From: Neorhizobium populisoli
GTDB lineage: Bacteria > Pseudomonadota > Alphaproteobacteria > Rhizobiales > Rhizobiaceae
NCBI RefSeq assembly: GCF_019430945.1
Contig: NZ_JAHYCB010000011.1
Location: forward strand, 1 to 64,000
DNA: 64,000 bases
Direction of reading: 5' to 3'
Under the pieces are notes generated by a model, which ran no database searches, was not told the DNA's origin, and worked only from the letters and a program-made list of their open reading frames with translations. Below are positions 34,271 to 44,554 of the stretch, piece after piece (positions within the stretch are counted from its first letter, which is position 1; each line of letters begins with the position of its first letter). A program made the translations under genes and the position numbers.

Positions 34271-36193
34271 ATGTCGCGTCCCAAAATCAAGACTGCGCTG
34301 CTTGCCGCATTCGCCACCATTGGCCTGCTAACCGTTGTTCTTGCGGGATACGCCATCGAGAGAATGGGCGTCCTTAACGCGAATGTGAAAGAGGTTGCGA
34401 CAGATTGGCTGCCCAGCATTCAGTATTCGAAGGAAATGGACACCGCCTTGTCCGACTTGCGGATCGCTTATCGTGACCATGTGCTCGCCATCGATGATGC
34501 CACGGAGGCTGACGCGGCCAAAAGCGTGGTGACCGAGAAGAACAGGCTTATCAAGGCAGCAGCCGACTACGAGACCTTGATTTCCGAACCCAGCGAGCGT
34601 GCAGTCCTGAAAGATATTCGAGACAATATTTCTGCTTTTGAAACCAGTGGCAGAAAAATGCTGGATCTGTCGTCGCAACAGGAAGACGAAAAAGCCAAAC
34701 TGGTTCTCAGCAACGAGATGCGCCCGATTTCGGCAAAGATCGCCTCCTTGATCGATCAAATTGTTGAAATCAACCGCATCGGTGCGCTGAAAGCCTACGA
34801 ACACAGCCAGACGACCTACAGCAATACGATTAAACTGACGTAGTCAGCCGTGGCCTTCTGTCTCCTCATCGTTGCAGGTGCCGTCTTTTTCGCTTTCGCT
34901 GGCATTGCCAAACCGATCGAAAACATCACTGCGGCCATGAAGAAGCTCGCTGGTGGCGATGCAACGAGCTCCATTCCCTATGGCGGTCGGGCCGATGAGA
35001 TCGGCGAAATGGCCGCGGCTGTCGAGGTTTTCCGTGCCAACGCCGTGACCACTTTGCGCCTTGAGCAGGAAGCCCAGGCTCAACGGAGTCTGACCGACGG
35101 CGAGCGCCAGCGGAATGCCGAGGCTGAGCGGGTCAAAGCTGAAGCGATGGCACTGGCGACCAAGGGTCTCGGGGAGGGGCTGAAGCACTTAGCCGAGGGT
35201 GATCTAGCCTTCCAGCTCGCTCAACCATTTGCTGCTGATTTCGAAACCTTGCGCGCGGATTTCAATGCCGCCGTTACCCAGCTTTCAAAGACGCTGCAGG
35301 CTGTGGCCGAAGCGACGAGCGGCATTGATACCGGGAGCCGCGAGGTCAGCACCAGCGCCGACGATCTGTCCAAACGCACCGAGCAGCAGGGCGCATCGTT
35401 GGAAGAGACGGCCGCCGCGCTCGACCAGATCACCGTCAACGTTGCCAACTCCTCCAAGCGGGCTGACGAAGCCCGCGAGGTTGCCGTTTTGGCAAACGAG
35501 AGCGCTGCTCATTCGGGGAAGGTAGTTGCGAGTGCTGTCGATGCGATGCAAAAAATCGAGCAGTCTTCGAATGAGATTTCCAACATCATCGGCGTCATCG
35601 ACGAGATCGCATTCCAGACCAATCTGCTGGCGCTGAATGCCGGTGTTGAGGCGGCGCGCGCAGGCGAGGCCGGGAAAGGGTTTGCGGTTGTGGCGCAGGA
35701 AGTCCGCGAGCTGGCACAACGGTCCGCCAAGGCGGCTAAAGAAATCAAGGGGCTGATCCAGAATTCCTCGATTGAGGTACAAAGCGGCGTCAAATTGGTC
35801 AGTGAGACGGGTGAAGCGCTTAAGACCATCGAAGCTTACATCGTCACCGTCAATCAGCATATGGATTCGATCGCCACCTCTGCAAAGGAACAGTCGGTCG
35901 GCCTGGCCGAGGTCAACACCGCCGTCAATCAGATGGACCAGGTGACCCAGCAGAACGCCGCTATGGTCGAGGAGACCAGCGCCGCCGGTGCCACACTGGC
36001 CGGCGAAAGCGCTAGGCTTCGGGAATTGATTGCGCAATTTCAGCTGGGCGGCGCCCCGAAGCTTGACATGACCATGCGCGCTGCTGGCCCTCTCCGCACC
36101 CCGGTTGCCTCACCCGCACGACGCATTGCTGCCCAGGTGGTCAAGGCCTTCGGCGGCAATACGGCGGTCAAGGAAAGCTGGGAGGAATTCTGA
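34271..36193 (+). pseudogene. Methyl-accepting chemotaxis protein interrupted by one in-frame TAG
   Basis: One frame runs from ATG 34271 to TGA 36193 (641 codons) with a single TAG at 34841-34843. Before the TAG: TM1 and four-helix-bundle sensor (MSRPKIKTALLAAFATIGLL). After it: TM2 (AFCLLIVAGAVFFAFAG), HAMP and the signalling hairpin with IDEIAFQTNLLALNAGVEAA, ending KESWEEF. The break lies exactly before TM2. No base is lost or gained, so a point mutation, sequencing error or amber readthrough could explain it. GTG at 34850 could start the downstream half, giving a sensorless receptor. Close paralogue of the receptor at 18122-20068. Confidence 0.85.
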
Positions 36194-36274
36194 TCGCCGC
36201 GCAGCGCAAAGCGCGCACCTGTGAAGCGTCCTCCAGGCTGTTCAAGTGATCTCCGTCTCGCCAACAGAACCTGA

Positions 36275-36418
36275 GATGCCGTGGCGATAGCTGCGGCGGG
36301 TGACGAGATGGCGGATCTCCTTCAGCTGGAAGAAGAGAACCATAGGCTGCGCAAGCTCCTGGCTGAAAAGCTCCGTGCTGAAAACGCCGATCTGCGCAAG
36401 CGTCTCAAGCTTGATTGA
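36275..36418 (+). pseudogene. C-terminal fragment of a SyrB-like regulator
   Basis: After a TGA at 36272-36274 the frame reads DAVAIAAAGDEMADLLQLEE, then ENHRLRKLLAEKLRAENADL and RKRLKLD to the stop. This Leu-zipper-like tail is the characteristic end of SyrB-type proteins, known in Sinorhizobium as repressors of syrM. The basic N-terminal part (about 100 residues) is missing. ATG 36308 could still start a 36-residue coiled coil. Confidence 0.65.
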
Positions 36419-36733
36419 GAGAAAACGGTGGCCAATCGGTGGCCTCGTCCCCATACCTATTGGTAAGGCATCCTGGTGGCGACCACTGCCGCGCCATCAG
36501 AGCGTCAACTCGCAGCCTGGATGATCGTTTCCGAGCCTGAGAGTTCCACTGCATCGTCGCCTTAAGGGGAGGTGATTTGTGCACGGTCCTCTCGAAGGGC
36601 GATTGCACGAGAGCCGCGTGTGGTGAACCGACCCGATATTCTGTTTCGGGTCCGCAGAGCTGATCCAATAAGGCCAATGCGCGGAATTTTCAAAATCCCA
36701 ACCCAAATCTGGTCGTCACCGGTCGACATTCCC
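36419..36733. other. Gene-free stretch
   Basis: About 315 bases between the SyrB-like tail and the convergent hybrid kinase. Open frames here are short and lack family features or ribosome sites. Confidence 0.35.
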
Positions 36734-39388
36734 TCAAGACCGCCGAATATCCTCACCCAACTCCGTACTGCTGATTATCTCCTTGACCCGCTGGCCAAAA
36801 GCCTCACTGGAAAACGGTTTCGTCATGACCTGCATCCCCCGGTCGAGATGACCATGGTTCAACACTGCGTTTTCCGCATACCCGGTAATGAACAAAACCC
36901 TCAGGTTCGGGCGGGCGGTTCTAGCCGCGTCCGCAACCTGGCGTCCATTCATGCCGTTTGGAAGGCCGACATCCGTCACGAGAAGATCGATGTCGGCTCT
37001 CGCCGCGAGAACCCGCAGCGCCGAAGGACCATCCTCTGCCTCGAGAACCTCATAGCCCAGTTCCTCGAGGATTTCGACCGCTACCATTCGGACAAGCGGC
37101 TCGTCATCCACAACGAGGATTATCTCATTCCCCTTAGAAGGTGGAGCCTTGCCTTCGTCTGCTTCCTCCGTTTCAACTCGCCCATCGTCAATATGACGAG
37201 GCAAATAGATGCAGATCATCGTGCCTTTTTCGATTTCGGAGTAGATGCGCGCCGATCCGCCAGACTGACCCGCGAAGCCGTAGACCATCGAGAGCCCGAG
37301 CCCAGTCCCTTGGCCGGTCGGTTTTGTCGTGTAGAAAGGATCGAAGGCTCGCGCGACAACATCCGGCGTCATTCCCGTTCCCGTGTCGCTCACGCAAAGC
37401 GAGACATACTGGCCGGGCGCGAGGCCTCTCTGCGCCGCGGCTCGCTGATCGAGCCAGCGGTTGGCCGTCTCGATCGTGACAGTGCCGCCATCTGGCATGG
37501 CGTCGCGCGCGTTGATACAGAGGTTGAGCAGGGCGTTTTCCAACTGGCCGACATCGACAAACGTTGTCCAGAGACCGCCGGCCGCGACGGACTCCACCTT
37601 GACGCCAGGGCCGACGCTACGCGATATCAGCTCCTGCATACCTGCTACGAGACGATTGAGATCGGAGGGCTTCGGATCGAGCGTCTGGCGCCTTGAAAAC
37701 GCCAGGAGCCGCTGTGTTAGTCCGGCAGCGCGCCCGACCGCCGACTGCGCGCCACTCAAATACCGGTCAATGTCTGCAATACGCCCTTGAGCCAGCCTTG
37801 TCTTCATCATTTCCAGGCTACCGCCGATCCCGGCCAGAATGTTGTTGAAGTCGTGCGCCAGACCGCCGGTTAATTGACCCACGGCTTCCATCTTCTGCGC
37901 CTGCCGAAGTGCCTCTTCTGCTTGAAAGAGCAACGTAGTTCTTTCTTCGACGCGCTGTTCCAGCGTGGAATTCAGCTCACTCAGAGCGGCGGCTGTGTCG
38001 CGAAGTTCTGCTTCTGATCTCACCCGCTGGATGTGGGCCCAAGAGCGCTCCGTAACCTCCCTGATCAGGGCCAGTTCCTCATTCGTCCAACGATGTGGCA
38101 CTTTATCGTGTATCGCCATGAGCGCTGTCAGCTTGCCCTCTCGGATCAGAGGCATGCAGATTGTCGCGGCGATGCCGATTTCCTGAAACGTCTTGGCCTC
38201 TTCGGGAGCTAGTTCAGCCAGGTTGTCTGTGACCACCAGCGGGAGACCACGGCGGAGATTAGATACTGCCAGCTTGCCAAACGCCGCCAGGCTGTAATGT
38301 CCAACGATCGAGGGAGATCCCTGCGCCGCCCAATCGCCTCGGATGGTAAACCCGTCTTGGTCTTCGTCCATATCCGCATAGGCGCAGTTGGAGATCGACA
38401 AATATTCGCCGACCATTTGCGTTGTGATCTCCAGGACGGCGTCGGCATCGTCGCTTTTGCCGGTCTCACGAGCGAGTTCGTCGAGAAACCTTAGTCTCGC
38501 TTCTGACTGACGCACAGAAGTGTCAGCTTGAGTCCGTTCGGTGACATCCGAGCCAGAGACAAAAATGTCAGTGACGTCGCCGAAGGCATCCTTGATTGGC
38601 TGGTAAGCAAAGTCTACGTAGCGGTTGCTGACGACACCATCCGGCGAAACTTGGATAGCGTAAAGCGCCCCGGTCGCCGTGTAGGCTTCGCCGGTGCGCC
38701 AAATATCTTCGAGAAGCTTCAAATAACCTTGTTCGACTGCATCCGGTAGAACCTCTACCGCCGTCTTGCCAATCAAATCGCGATTACCCACCAGAGCGTG
38801 GAACGCGGGATTGCAATACTGTATCACATGGTCAGGGCCGCTGAGCATCGCCATGAAGCCTGGCGCACTCTCAAACATTTGCCGGTAGCGTTCACTCTCA
38901 GACGCGATACGCTGTCGCGCGTGCACCGCATCGGTGGTTTCGATCGCGGTGTCCATCATGCCAAGGATAGTGCCATCCTCGTCCCTGACCGGACTGTAGC
39001 AGAAGGTGAAATAGGCGGTCTCCGCGTGTCCGAGCCGGGTTGTCTTCAGAGGAAAGTCTTCGAAGTAAGCGGCCTCGCCAGACATGGCTTTTGCCGCAAT
39101 TGGCTGCAGGGCCTCCCACGTCTCGGCCCACGTGACACGTAGCGGCTGCCCTAAAGCCTCGTCTTTCGCCCCAAGCAAAGGCAGGAAGCCATCGTTGTAG
39201 ATGGCAATGAGATCGGGACCCCAAAACAGACACTGCGGGAAACGGGAAGCCATCATCGCATCCACGGTCATCCTGAGCACCGGCGGCCACTGGTCAATCG
39301 GTCCAAGAGGGGTCACCTCCCACGGGAAAGTGCGTAGCCTGTCTGCCATTACGCTTTTGGACCACTGAAGAAAGGTGCTTGGGATCAT
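36734..39388 (-). CDS. Hybrid sensor histidine kinase with PAS, GAF and receiver domains
   Basis: An 884-residue cytosolic hybrid kinase. PAS-like domain at about 30-155 (LFWGPDLIAIYNDGFLPLLG), second PAS at about 165-290, GAF at about 305-465, coiled coil at 470-510, HisKA with phosphoacceptor His in LAHDFNNILAG, HATPase at about 625-745 (NARDAMPDG and TGQGTGLGLSM) and a C-terminal receiver at about 760-875 with VVDDEPLVRM, phosphoacceptor Asp in LLVTDVGLP and MTKPF. It could detect light, redox or small ligands. The N-terminal domain is related to that of the kinase at 61572. The first ATG is accepted from AAGG spacing. Confidence 0.9.
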   Translation of the reverse strand: MIPSTFLQWSKSVMADRLRTFPWEVTPLGPIDQWPPVLRMTVDAMMASRFPQCLFWGPDLIAIYNDGFLPLLGAKDEALGQPLRVTWAETWEALQPIAAKAMSGEAAYFEDFPLKTTRLGHAETAYFTFCYSPVRDEDGTILGMMDTAIETTDAVHARQRIASESERYRQMFESAPGFMAMLSGPDHVIQYCNPAFHALVGNRDLIGKTAVEVLPDAVEQGYLKLLEDIWRTGEAYTATGALYAIQVSPDGVVSNRYVDFAYQPIKDAFGDVTDIFVSGSDVTERTQADTSVRQSEARLRFLDELARETGKSDDADAVLEITTQMVGEYLSISNCAYADMDEDQDGFTIRGDWAAQGSPSIVGHYSLAAFGKLAVSNLRRGLPLVVTDNLAELAPEEAKTFQEIGIAATICMPLIREGKLTALMAIHDKVPHRWTNEELALIREVTERSWAHIQRVRSEAELRDTAAALSELNSTLEQRVEERTTLLFQAEEALRQAQKMEAVGQLTGGLAHDFNNILAGIGGSLEMMKTRLAQGRIADIDRYLSGAQSAVGRAAGLTQRLLAFSRRQTLDPKPSDLNRLVAGMQELISRSVGPGVKVESVAAGGLWTTFVDVGQLENALLNLCINARDAMPDGGTVTIETANRWLDQRAAAQRGLAPGQYVSLCVSDTGTGMTPDVVARAFDPFYTTKPTGQGTGLGLSMVYGFAGQSGGSARIYSEIEKGTMICIYLPRHIDDGRVETEEADEGKAPPSKGNEIILVVDDEPLVRMVAVEILEELGYEVLEAEDGPSALRVLAARADIDLLVTDVGLPNGMNGRQVADAARTARPNLRVLFITGYAENAVLNHGHLDRGMQVMTKPFSSEAFGQRVKEIISSTELGEDIRRS

Positions 39389-39632
39389 GAAGCCTTACCG
39401 CGTTGATTCTCGTGCCAGATAGGGAAGCCGCGTCGGATGAAAAGTGCTGCTCATCGATTCGCTGCTTGTGAAGGTACAAACTGTACGGGGTAATACCGAG
39501 ACCAAACGCTCGGCACTATGGAGGGGTCATCTCGCCTGTCTTGTTAACATTCTGTTTTCGATAACCGTTAATGAGAACAAATGCATCTCGTACTACAGTA
39601 GCAAAACATCCGTCAGCCAGGTGCTTGTGCCA

Positions 39633-41387
39633 ATGCCGCTATTATCGTTTCAAAGTTTACGTGACCGCCTGACCATCAGATCACAAGTTGCGTTGCTGAC
39701 CGCAATCACATGCATAGCCGCTGTCGGTATCGCAGCGGCAGGGGCAGCCGTACTTGCGCGGCAAAGCGCGGTCGCCAGCGCGAACCAGGAGCTTCAGGCT
39801 TTGGCGCGCAATATGGCCGACCGGCTCGACCAGCATATGTTTGAACGATACCGTGAAATAAAGAATATCGCCGGATTGGGACCTTTGCAGGAAACTTGGA
39901 GCAGTGATCCCGATGCCGTGCGCGTTGTTCTGCAGCGCCTCCAGGCGAGCCTGCCGGAATATGCCTGGTTAGGCTTTGCGTCTCCTGACGGTACCGTTCG
40001 CGCCGCAACCAAGGGCATGCTCGAAGGGGCATCCGTCGCTGCTCGCCCGTGGTTTATAAACGGATTGAAGCAACCTACTGTGGAAGACGTGCACGACGCG
40101 AAGCTACTGGATAAATTGCTGCGCGTGTCGCCCGATGATGCTCCGTTTCGCTTTGTCGATGTCGCAATGCCCGTTAAAAACCGGCAGGGAGCGCTCGCGG
40201 GGGTTCTCGGCGCCCACATGAGCTGGACCTGGGCGGATGACGTTCGTCAGACGGTCCTTGCGAATGAGGACGCAACCGCGCCTGCGGATCTGTGGGTCGT
40301 TGCACGCGATGGTTCGGTTCTCATTGGACCTCCTTCTGGTAAGGTCGAGCCCGCTCGTCTCGTAGAAAAGGGCGGCACGGTATTCATCGACACGAGTCAT
40401 GGCAGCGCTACCCTAACCGCACTGGTTACCACCCGTGGCTCCGGCGATTATCCGGGGCTTGGCTGGACGGTCGCCGCCCGCAAACCCGTTAACGTGATCT
40501 ATGCGACAGCGAACCGGTTGGTCATACAGATTTTGCTGGTCGGCTTCATTGTAGCCGGTGCCGCTTCCTATCTAGCCTGGGTTCTTTCCGGGGCGGTCAC
40601 GAAGCCGCTCCAAAATCTCGCCGAGCGTCTTGATCTGATTGGTCGGAAGGCCAACATAACCAGCGTTGAACGCGAACACGGATCCCTGGATATTTTGCAG
40701 CTGTCCGCGGCAGTGCGTTCACTTCTGCGCAGAGTGGGTCTTGCCGAAGCAAGCCAGCAGGACGCAAATAGCACCATCAAGGCATTGCAGCGTGAGGTCG
40801 AGGCGCAGAAAAAGAATGCGGACGAGAAGATGCTGCGGTTTGGCCAGGACCTCCACACCCTCCAGATCCTTGCCGACACGGACGGCCTAACTGGGCTTCT
40901 CAACCGTCGAGCATTTCTGCCCTTTGCCGAAGATGCGTGGAACTACTTCAAGCGGTATAACCGTGAGTTCAGCATCCTCATGTTCGACATTGACCACTTC
41001 AAGAAGATCAACGACACCTTTGGCCATTCTGCGGGCGACGAGGTGATCCGAACAATGGGACAGATTATCAGTGCCGGCATCCGGACAACCGACAAGGTAG
41101 CCCGCTTCGGTGGCGAAGAGTTTGTTGTGCTGTTGCGCGAAACGGATGAGGCCGCAGCCGTGCTTCTTGCCAACCGCCTTCGCGAAAAGATTGCCAAAGC
41201 AGTGGTCGAAACCGGCGGGCATACTATCACCTTTACCACCAGCGTCGGATGTGCACTCGCCACCCGCCTTGCACGCGATCTGGAAGATGTGATTCACGCA
41301 GCTGATAAAGCTCTTTACGCGGCCAAGACATCTGGCCGCAACCGTGTTGAACTCCACAGGTCATCCGATAATCGGCAGGCGGCCTGA
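39633..41387 (+). CDS. Membrane diguanylate cyclase with Cache-type sensor
   Basis: A 584-residue protein. TM1 at about 17-42, periplasmic double-Cache sensor at about 45-290 (PEYAWLGFASPDGTVRAATK and GDYPGLGWTVAARKPV), TM2 near 300-325, HAMP-like linker and coiled coil to 415, and a C-terminal GGDEF domain. The active site is RFGGEEF at about 492-498 with FDIDHFKKINDTFGH upstream, all catalytic residues present. It makes cyclic di-GMP in response to an external ligand. No RxxD inhibitory site is obvious. The start at 39633 gives a proper membrane anchor; the open frame from 39444 adds a poor extension. Confidence 0.9.
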   Translation: MPLLSFQSLRDRLTIRSQVALLTAITCIAAVGIAAAGAAVLARQSAVASANQELQALARNMADRLDQHMFERYREIKNIAGLGPLQETWSSDPDAVRVVLQRLQASLPEYAWLGFASPDGTVRAATKGMLEGASVAARPWFINGLKQPTVEDVHDAKLLDKLLRVSPDDAPFRFVDVAMPVKNRQGALAGVLGAHMSWTWADDVRQTVLANEDATAPADLWVVARDGSVLIGPPSGKVEPARLVEKGGTVFIDTSHGSATLTALVTTRGSGDYPGLGWTVAARKPVNVIYATANRLVIQILLVGFIVAGAASYLAWVLSGAVTKPLQNLAERLDLIGRKANITSVEREHGSLDILQLSAAVRSLLRRVGLAEASQQDANSTIKALQREVEAQKKNADEKMLRFGQDLHTLQILADTDGLTGLLNRRAFLPFAEDAWNYFKRYNREFSILMFDIDHFKKINDTFGHSAGDEVIRTMGQIISAGIRTTDKVARFGGEEFVVLLRETDEAAAVLLANRLREKIAKAVVETGGHTITFTTSVGCALATRLARDLEDVIHAADKALYAAKTSGRNRVELHRSSDNRQAA

Positions 41388-41619
41388 GGCACTCTATCCT
41401 GCGCCAGTCTCTCGTGACATCGGGCAGAGCGAGCACCGGCGAGGCATCATGTGATCGGGTGCAGATCTACTGCTGCAACAGTCGGCCCCGTGACCCTACA
41501 GCTCAGCGGCGTTCGTTGGGAAATGCTTCAGCCCCGGCGTCCGCTGGAGCGACAGGCGATTGACGATCGGTCTGAGAGCCGCAAGATCTCAACATCAATG
41601 CCACATGACGAACGCTCCG

Positions 41620-41951
41620 ACCCGCATAGATCCCGTTCAATGTGTGCAGAAGTTGATGCACGGCACCTGAATGACAAGCATAATAAATCGCCTAGCGCTC
41701 GCGGCGGGTTGCGACAGCCTTCACGTTACGAAGCTTGGACAGGTGCTGTGACAAGGCGGACTGACTGAGACCCACGATATCGGCAATTCGTAAACCAATC
41801 GCTCCCCGCTCACGAGGATCTGCAGCCGTTTGGCATTTTCAAGGGCGGAAAGCAGTGCTGCCGCCTCGTTTAACCTATCCCGTCCGGGATCGTGAACCTC
41901 CCAGCTGAACCCTCTCTCTATTTGCTGATCTGATATACAGACCACCTCCAA
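41620..41951 (-). pseudogene. ArsR/BigR-type regulator, frameshifted with an in-frame stop
   Basis: ATG 41951 opens MEVVCISDQQIERGFSWEVH, then LLSALENAKRLQILV. After a frameshift near 41790 it continues IADIVGLSQSALSQHLSKLR, then NVKAVATRRER, an in-frame TAG at 41692-41694, and AIYYACHSGAVHQLLHTLNG. The order matches BigR/SoxR-type ArsR proteins, including the late Cys. Two lesions make it non-functional. Confidence 0.75.
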
Positions 41952-42178
41952 ACGAAATCGTACAGTTTCCGTGAATCTATGGAGCAGCTAGCTGAGCACG
42001 GAGACGCATCCCAGCAGGTGTCGTCTACGGTAGGATGCCAATGGTCGGTTTAACGACGGCATCCACATCGAAGGTCTTGGGACCCAGAAGCAGACGTTTG
42101 TCGCTGACTTATGACTAAGTGTCGCGGTTTTAGATGCCCTAGTCTCCCGCTGTCGCCAGTTGTTAAAATAGGTGGCGC

Positions 42179-43504
42179 TCAGCCCATGCCGGCGATCTTG
42201 TCCACCAGATTGGCGGAACTGCCGGTATAACTTGCAGTATCAAGCGTCACTATGTCCTTACCAATCATTTCCGGATGCTCGGCAATAGCCTGTGTAAACG
42301 GTAGGCCCTCCATGACGGACCGTTGTGCTGCCCCATAGAGCATGTGATGGGCCTTGTGGCGGCCGATACGATCGGAAAGCTGCATCATGGCGGCTTCCGA
42401 TACGATGAGCCCATTGGTGATCTCGATATTGCGCTTCATCGCGTTGGTGTGAACGACAAGACCATCGACCAGGCGGGCGAGCGTTTCGGCTACGGACGCG
42501 CCGAGAATGGCTATCTCTGGAACGGCGACATCGCTGACATTCGATGCTGAGGAATCCCCTTCGTCCAGACGCAGCATCGAGCCCATCAGCAGCGGCAACC
42601 GCGCCGACAGGAGGCGGCAGAGGCTGGTGAGCAGGAGTGCTGTCGAAGGATTGCGTTTCTGGGCCATGGTCGAACTGCCGACCTTGCCCATGTGGAAGGC
42701 TTCTTCCACCTCTGCAATTTCAGTCCGCTGCATGAAGACGATGTCATGGGCAATCTTGTCCGCCGTGGCGGCGAGCAGTCCGAGCGCACAGAAATAGTCG
42801 TTGGCGCGGTCGAAGGATGAACGCATCGGCAGTATTGCGGGTTCGAGGTCGAGGATCGCAGCCATTTCCGCTTCGACCGCTGGGCCTTTTTCGCCCATGG
42901 CCGCAAAGGTGCCAATTGCGCCGCCGAGGCATGCGACGAATGATGGTCCGATGCGATCCTGTAGGCGCTTGCGGTCTCGGCGGATTTCTTCGAGCCAGCC
43001 AGCCACCTTGAAGCCGAAAGTCATGGGCAGTGCGTGCTGGCCATGGGTGCGGCCGGCCTGCATCGTATCTCGATGGGCGACAGCGAGCTTTGCTAACGAG
43101 TGCGTGGCGGCTTCCAGGCTTGCCTCGATCAGGGTGTGAGTTCGCCGCATCTGCAGGGCAACGCCGGTGTCAAAGATATTTTGGGTAGTAGCCCCCCAGT
43201 GGATGTAGCCCGCGGCCGGCTCACCGCTGAACTCTTCAAGCTGTCGCAGCACAGGCACGAACGGGTGCTGCGCATAGGCGATCTCGCGGCTCAGCCGTTC
43301 CGTGTCGAAGCGTTCGAAACGGCAGGCCTCGGTGATGACAGGTGCGACGTCTGCCGGAATGACGCCGAGGCGGCTTTGTGCCTGCGCCAGAGCTGCCTCG
43401 ACATCCAGCCATGCCTGCAATGTCTGATGATCGCTCCAGATCTCTTTCGCCGGTGTGCTGAACCAGTAGCGGGTGATGAAAGAGTCGAACATTCCGACGG
43501 TCAT
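42179..43504 (-). CDS. Adenylosuccinate lyase / fumarase superfamily enzyme (PcaB-like)
   Basis: A 441-residue lyase of the fumarase/aspartase superfamily. The signature loop is GSSTMAQKRNPSTA (near 280), with AGRTHGQHALPMTFGFKVAG and YIHWGATTQNIFDTG forming the other two active-site regions. It is closer to 3-carboxy-cis,cis-muconate cycloisomerase and related lyases than to housekeeping PurB. It is downstream of a TctC-type binding-protein gene and separated from it by a terminator-like hairpin, so its substrate is probably the imported carboxylate. Confidence 0.85.
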   Translation of the reverse strand: MTVGMFDSFITRYWFSTPAKEIWSDHQTLQAWLDVEAALAQAQSRLGVIPADVAPVITEACRFERFDTERLSREIAYAQHPFVPVLRQLEEFSGEPAAGYIHWGATTQNIFDTGVALQMRRTHTLIEASLEAATHSLAKLAVAHRDTMQAGRTHGQHALPMTFGFKVAGWLEEIRRDRKRLQDRIGPSFVACLGGAIGTFAAMGEKGPAVEAEMAAILDLEPAILPMRSSFDRANDYFCALGLLAATADKIAHDIVFMQRTEIAEVEEAFHMGKVGSSTMAQKRNPSTALLLTSLCRLLSARLPLLMGSMLRLDEGDSSASNVSDVAVPEIAILGASVAETLARLVDGLVVHTNAMKRNIEITNGLIVSEAAMMQLSDRIGRHKAHHMLYGAAQRSVMEGLPFTQAIAEHPEMIGKDIVTLDTASYTGSSANLVDKIAGMG

Positions 43505-43534
43505 GGCAAATCCATTGTCTTGAAAAGCGATAAA

Positions 43535-43566
43535 AGGGCGCGCTCCGGTCTCGCAGAGCGCGCCCT
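43535..43566 (-). terminator. Terminator-like hairpin between the TctC and lyase genes
   Basis: AGGGCGCGCTC (43535-43545) pairs perfectly with GAGCGCGCCCT (43556-43566). On the minus strand it is followed by TTTTATC. It lies just after the TctC stop codon, so it likely ends part of the transcripts, giving more binding protein than lyase. Confidence 0.75.
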
Positions 43567-43570
43567 GTGA

Positions 43571-44539
43571 TCATTCGATGGTGATCTTGGAATCCATGAC
43601 GATCTTCTGGTAGATGACGGCCTGCTGGTCGATGAAGCCGGCGAATTCACCCATCGCCATCGGCGATGCGATGAAGCCGCCGTCGGCGAGGCGCTTTTTG
43701 ACGTCCTCCTGTTCCATTGACGCTGCGATCGCATCGCTGAACTTCTTGGCGATCGCCGGATCAGTGCCCGCCTTTACGAACAGACCTTGCCAGAGCGGCA
43801 GCGCCAGGCCCTTGAATTCCGGAATTTCCGTCATCGCAGGAACATCCGGCAGGGTAGCGGCGCGGTCGTCGCTGGTCACGGCCAGAATGCGCAGCTTGCC
43901 TTCCTTGAAGAAGGGCAGGGCGGTCGAAGTGGTGAAGACGGCCGAATCCAGGATGCCTGCGAGGATGTCGTTGGAAACCTGCGCACCGCCGCGATAGGGG
44001 GCGTGAACGAATTTCGCACCTGAGCGCTCGCTGATCATCTCGCCGACCATGTGCTGGGCCGTGCCGATACCCGGTGTGCCGATGGAAATGCTGTCCGGCT
44101 TGGCCTTGGCGGCAGCAACCAGTTCGCCCAGCGTCTTGTAGGGCGAGGCGGCGGGCACGGCGATTGCCATCGAGGTAATCGCGGTGCGACCGACCGGCAG
44201 CGTGTCCTTCTTCCAGTCGATCTTGACCGACTTGTTGAGCATCGGTACGGCAACGGTGTCATGACCGCCGTAATAAAGCGTTGAGCCGTCCGCCTTGCCG
44301 TTGATCAGCTTCTGCAGCGCGATCATGCCGCTGCCACCTGTTGCGTTTTCCACAACCACCGAGCGGCCGAGGCGCTTGGTGAGTTCCGGGGCGATGACTC
44401 GCGCCGCATAATCGGCGCTGCCGCCGGCGGAGTAGCCGACCAGAAGCGTGATCGGGCCGCTGTCTTGGGCAAGGGCGGCGACAGGCACTGCCGCCATAGC
44501 GAGCGCGGCGGCGGCGCGAAGAAGATTTCGTCTGAACAT
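43571..44539 (-). CDS. tctC: Tripartite tricarboxylate transporter binding protein (TctC/Bug family)
   Basis: A 322-residue periplasmic binding protein. Signal peptide MFRRNLLRAAAALAMAAVPV, cut after ALA; then ITLLVGYSAGGSADYAARVI, ENATGGSGMIALQKLING and the HAPYRGGAQVSNDILAG motif of the Bug family. It captures a carboxylate for the TctA/TctB membrane pair encoded divergently. The start at 44539 follows GGGAGGAACCC. It faces the regulator gene over a 143-base region with a perfect palindrome. Confidence 0.92.
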   Translation of the reverse strand: MFRRNLLRAAAALAMAAVPVAALAQDSGPITLLVGYSAGGSADYAARVIAPELTKRLGRSVVVENATGGSGMIALQKLINGKADGSTLYYGGHDTVAVPMLNKSVKIDWKKDTLPVGRTAITSMAIAVPAASPYKTLGELVAAAKAKPDSISIGTPGIGTAQHMVGEMISERSGAKFVHAPYRGGAQVSNDILAGILDSAVFTTSTALPFFKEGKLRILAVTSDDRAATLPDVPAMTEIPEFKGLALPLWQGLFVKAGTDPAIAKKFSDAIAASMEQEDVKKRLADGGFIASPMAMGEFAGFIDQQAVIYQKIVMDSKITIE

Positions 44540-44554
44540 GGGTTCCTCCCTTTG

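Noticed and set aside
36740..37696. Long plus-strand open frame of 374 codons
   Set aside because: It is antisense to the hybrid histidine kinase, whose domains are unmistakable; high GC creates such mirror frames.
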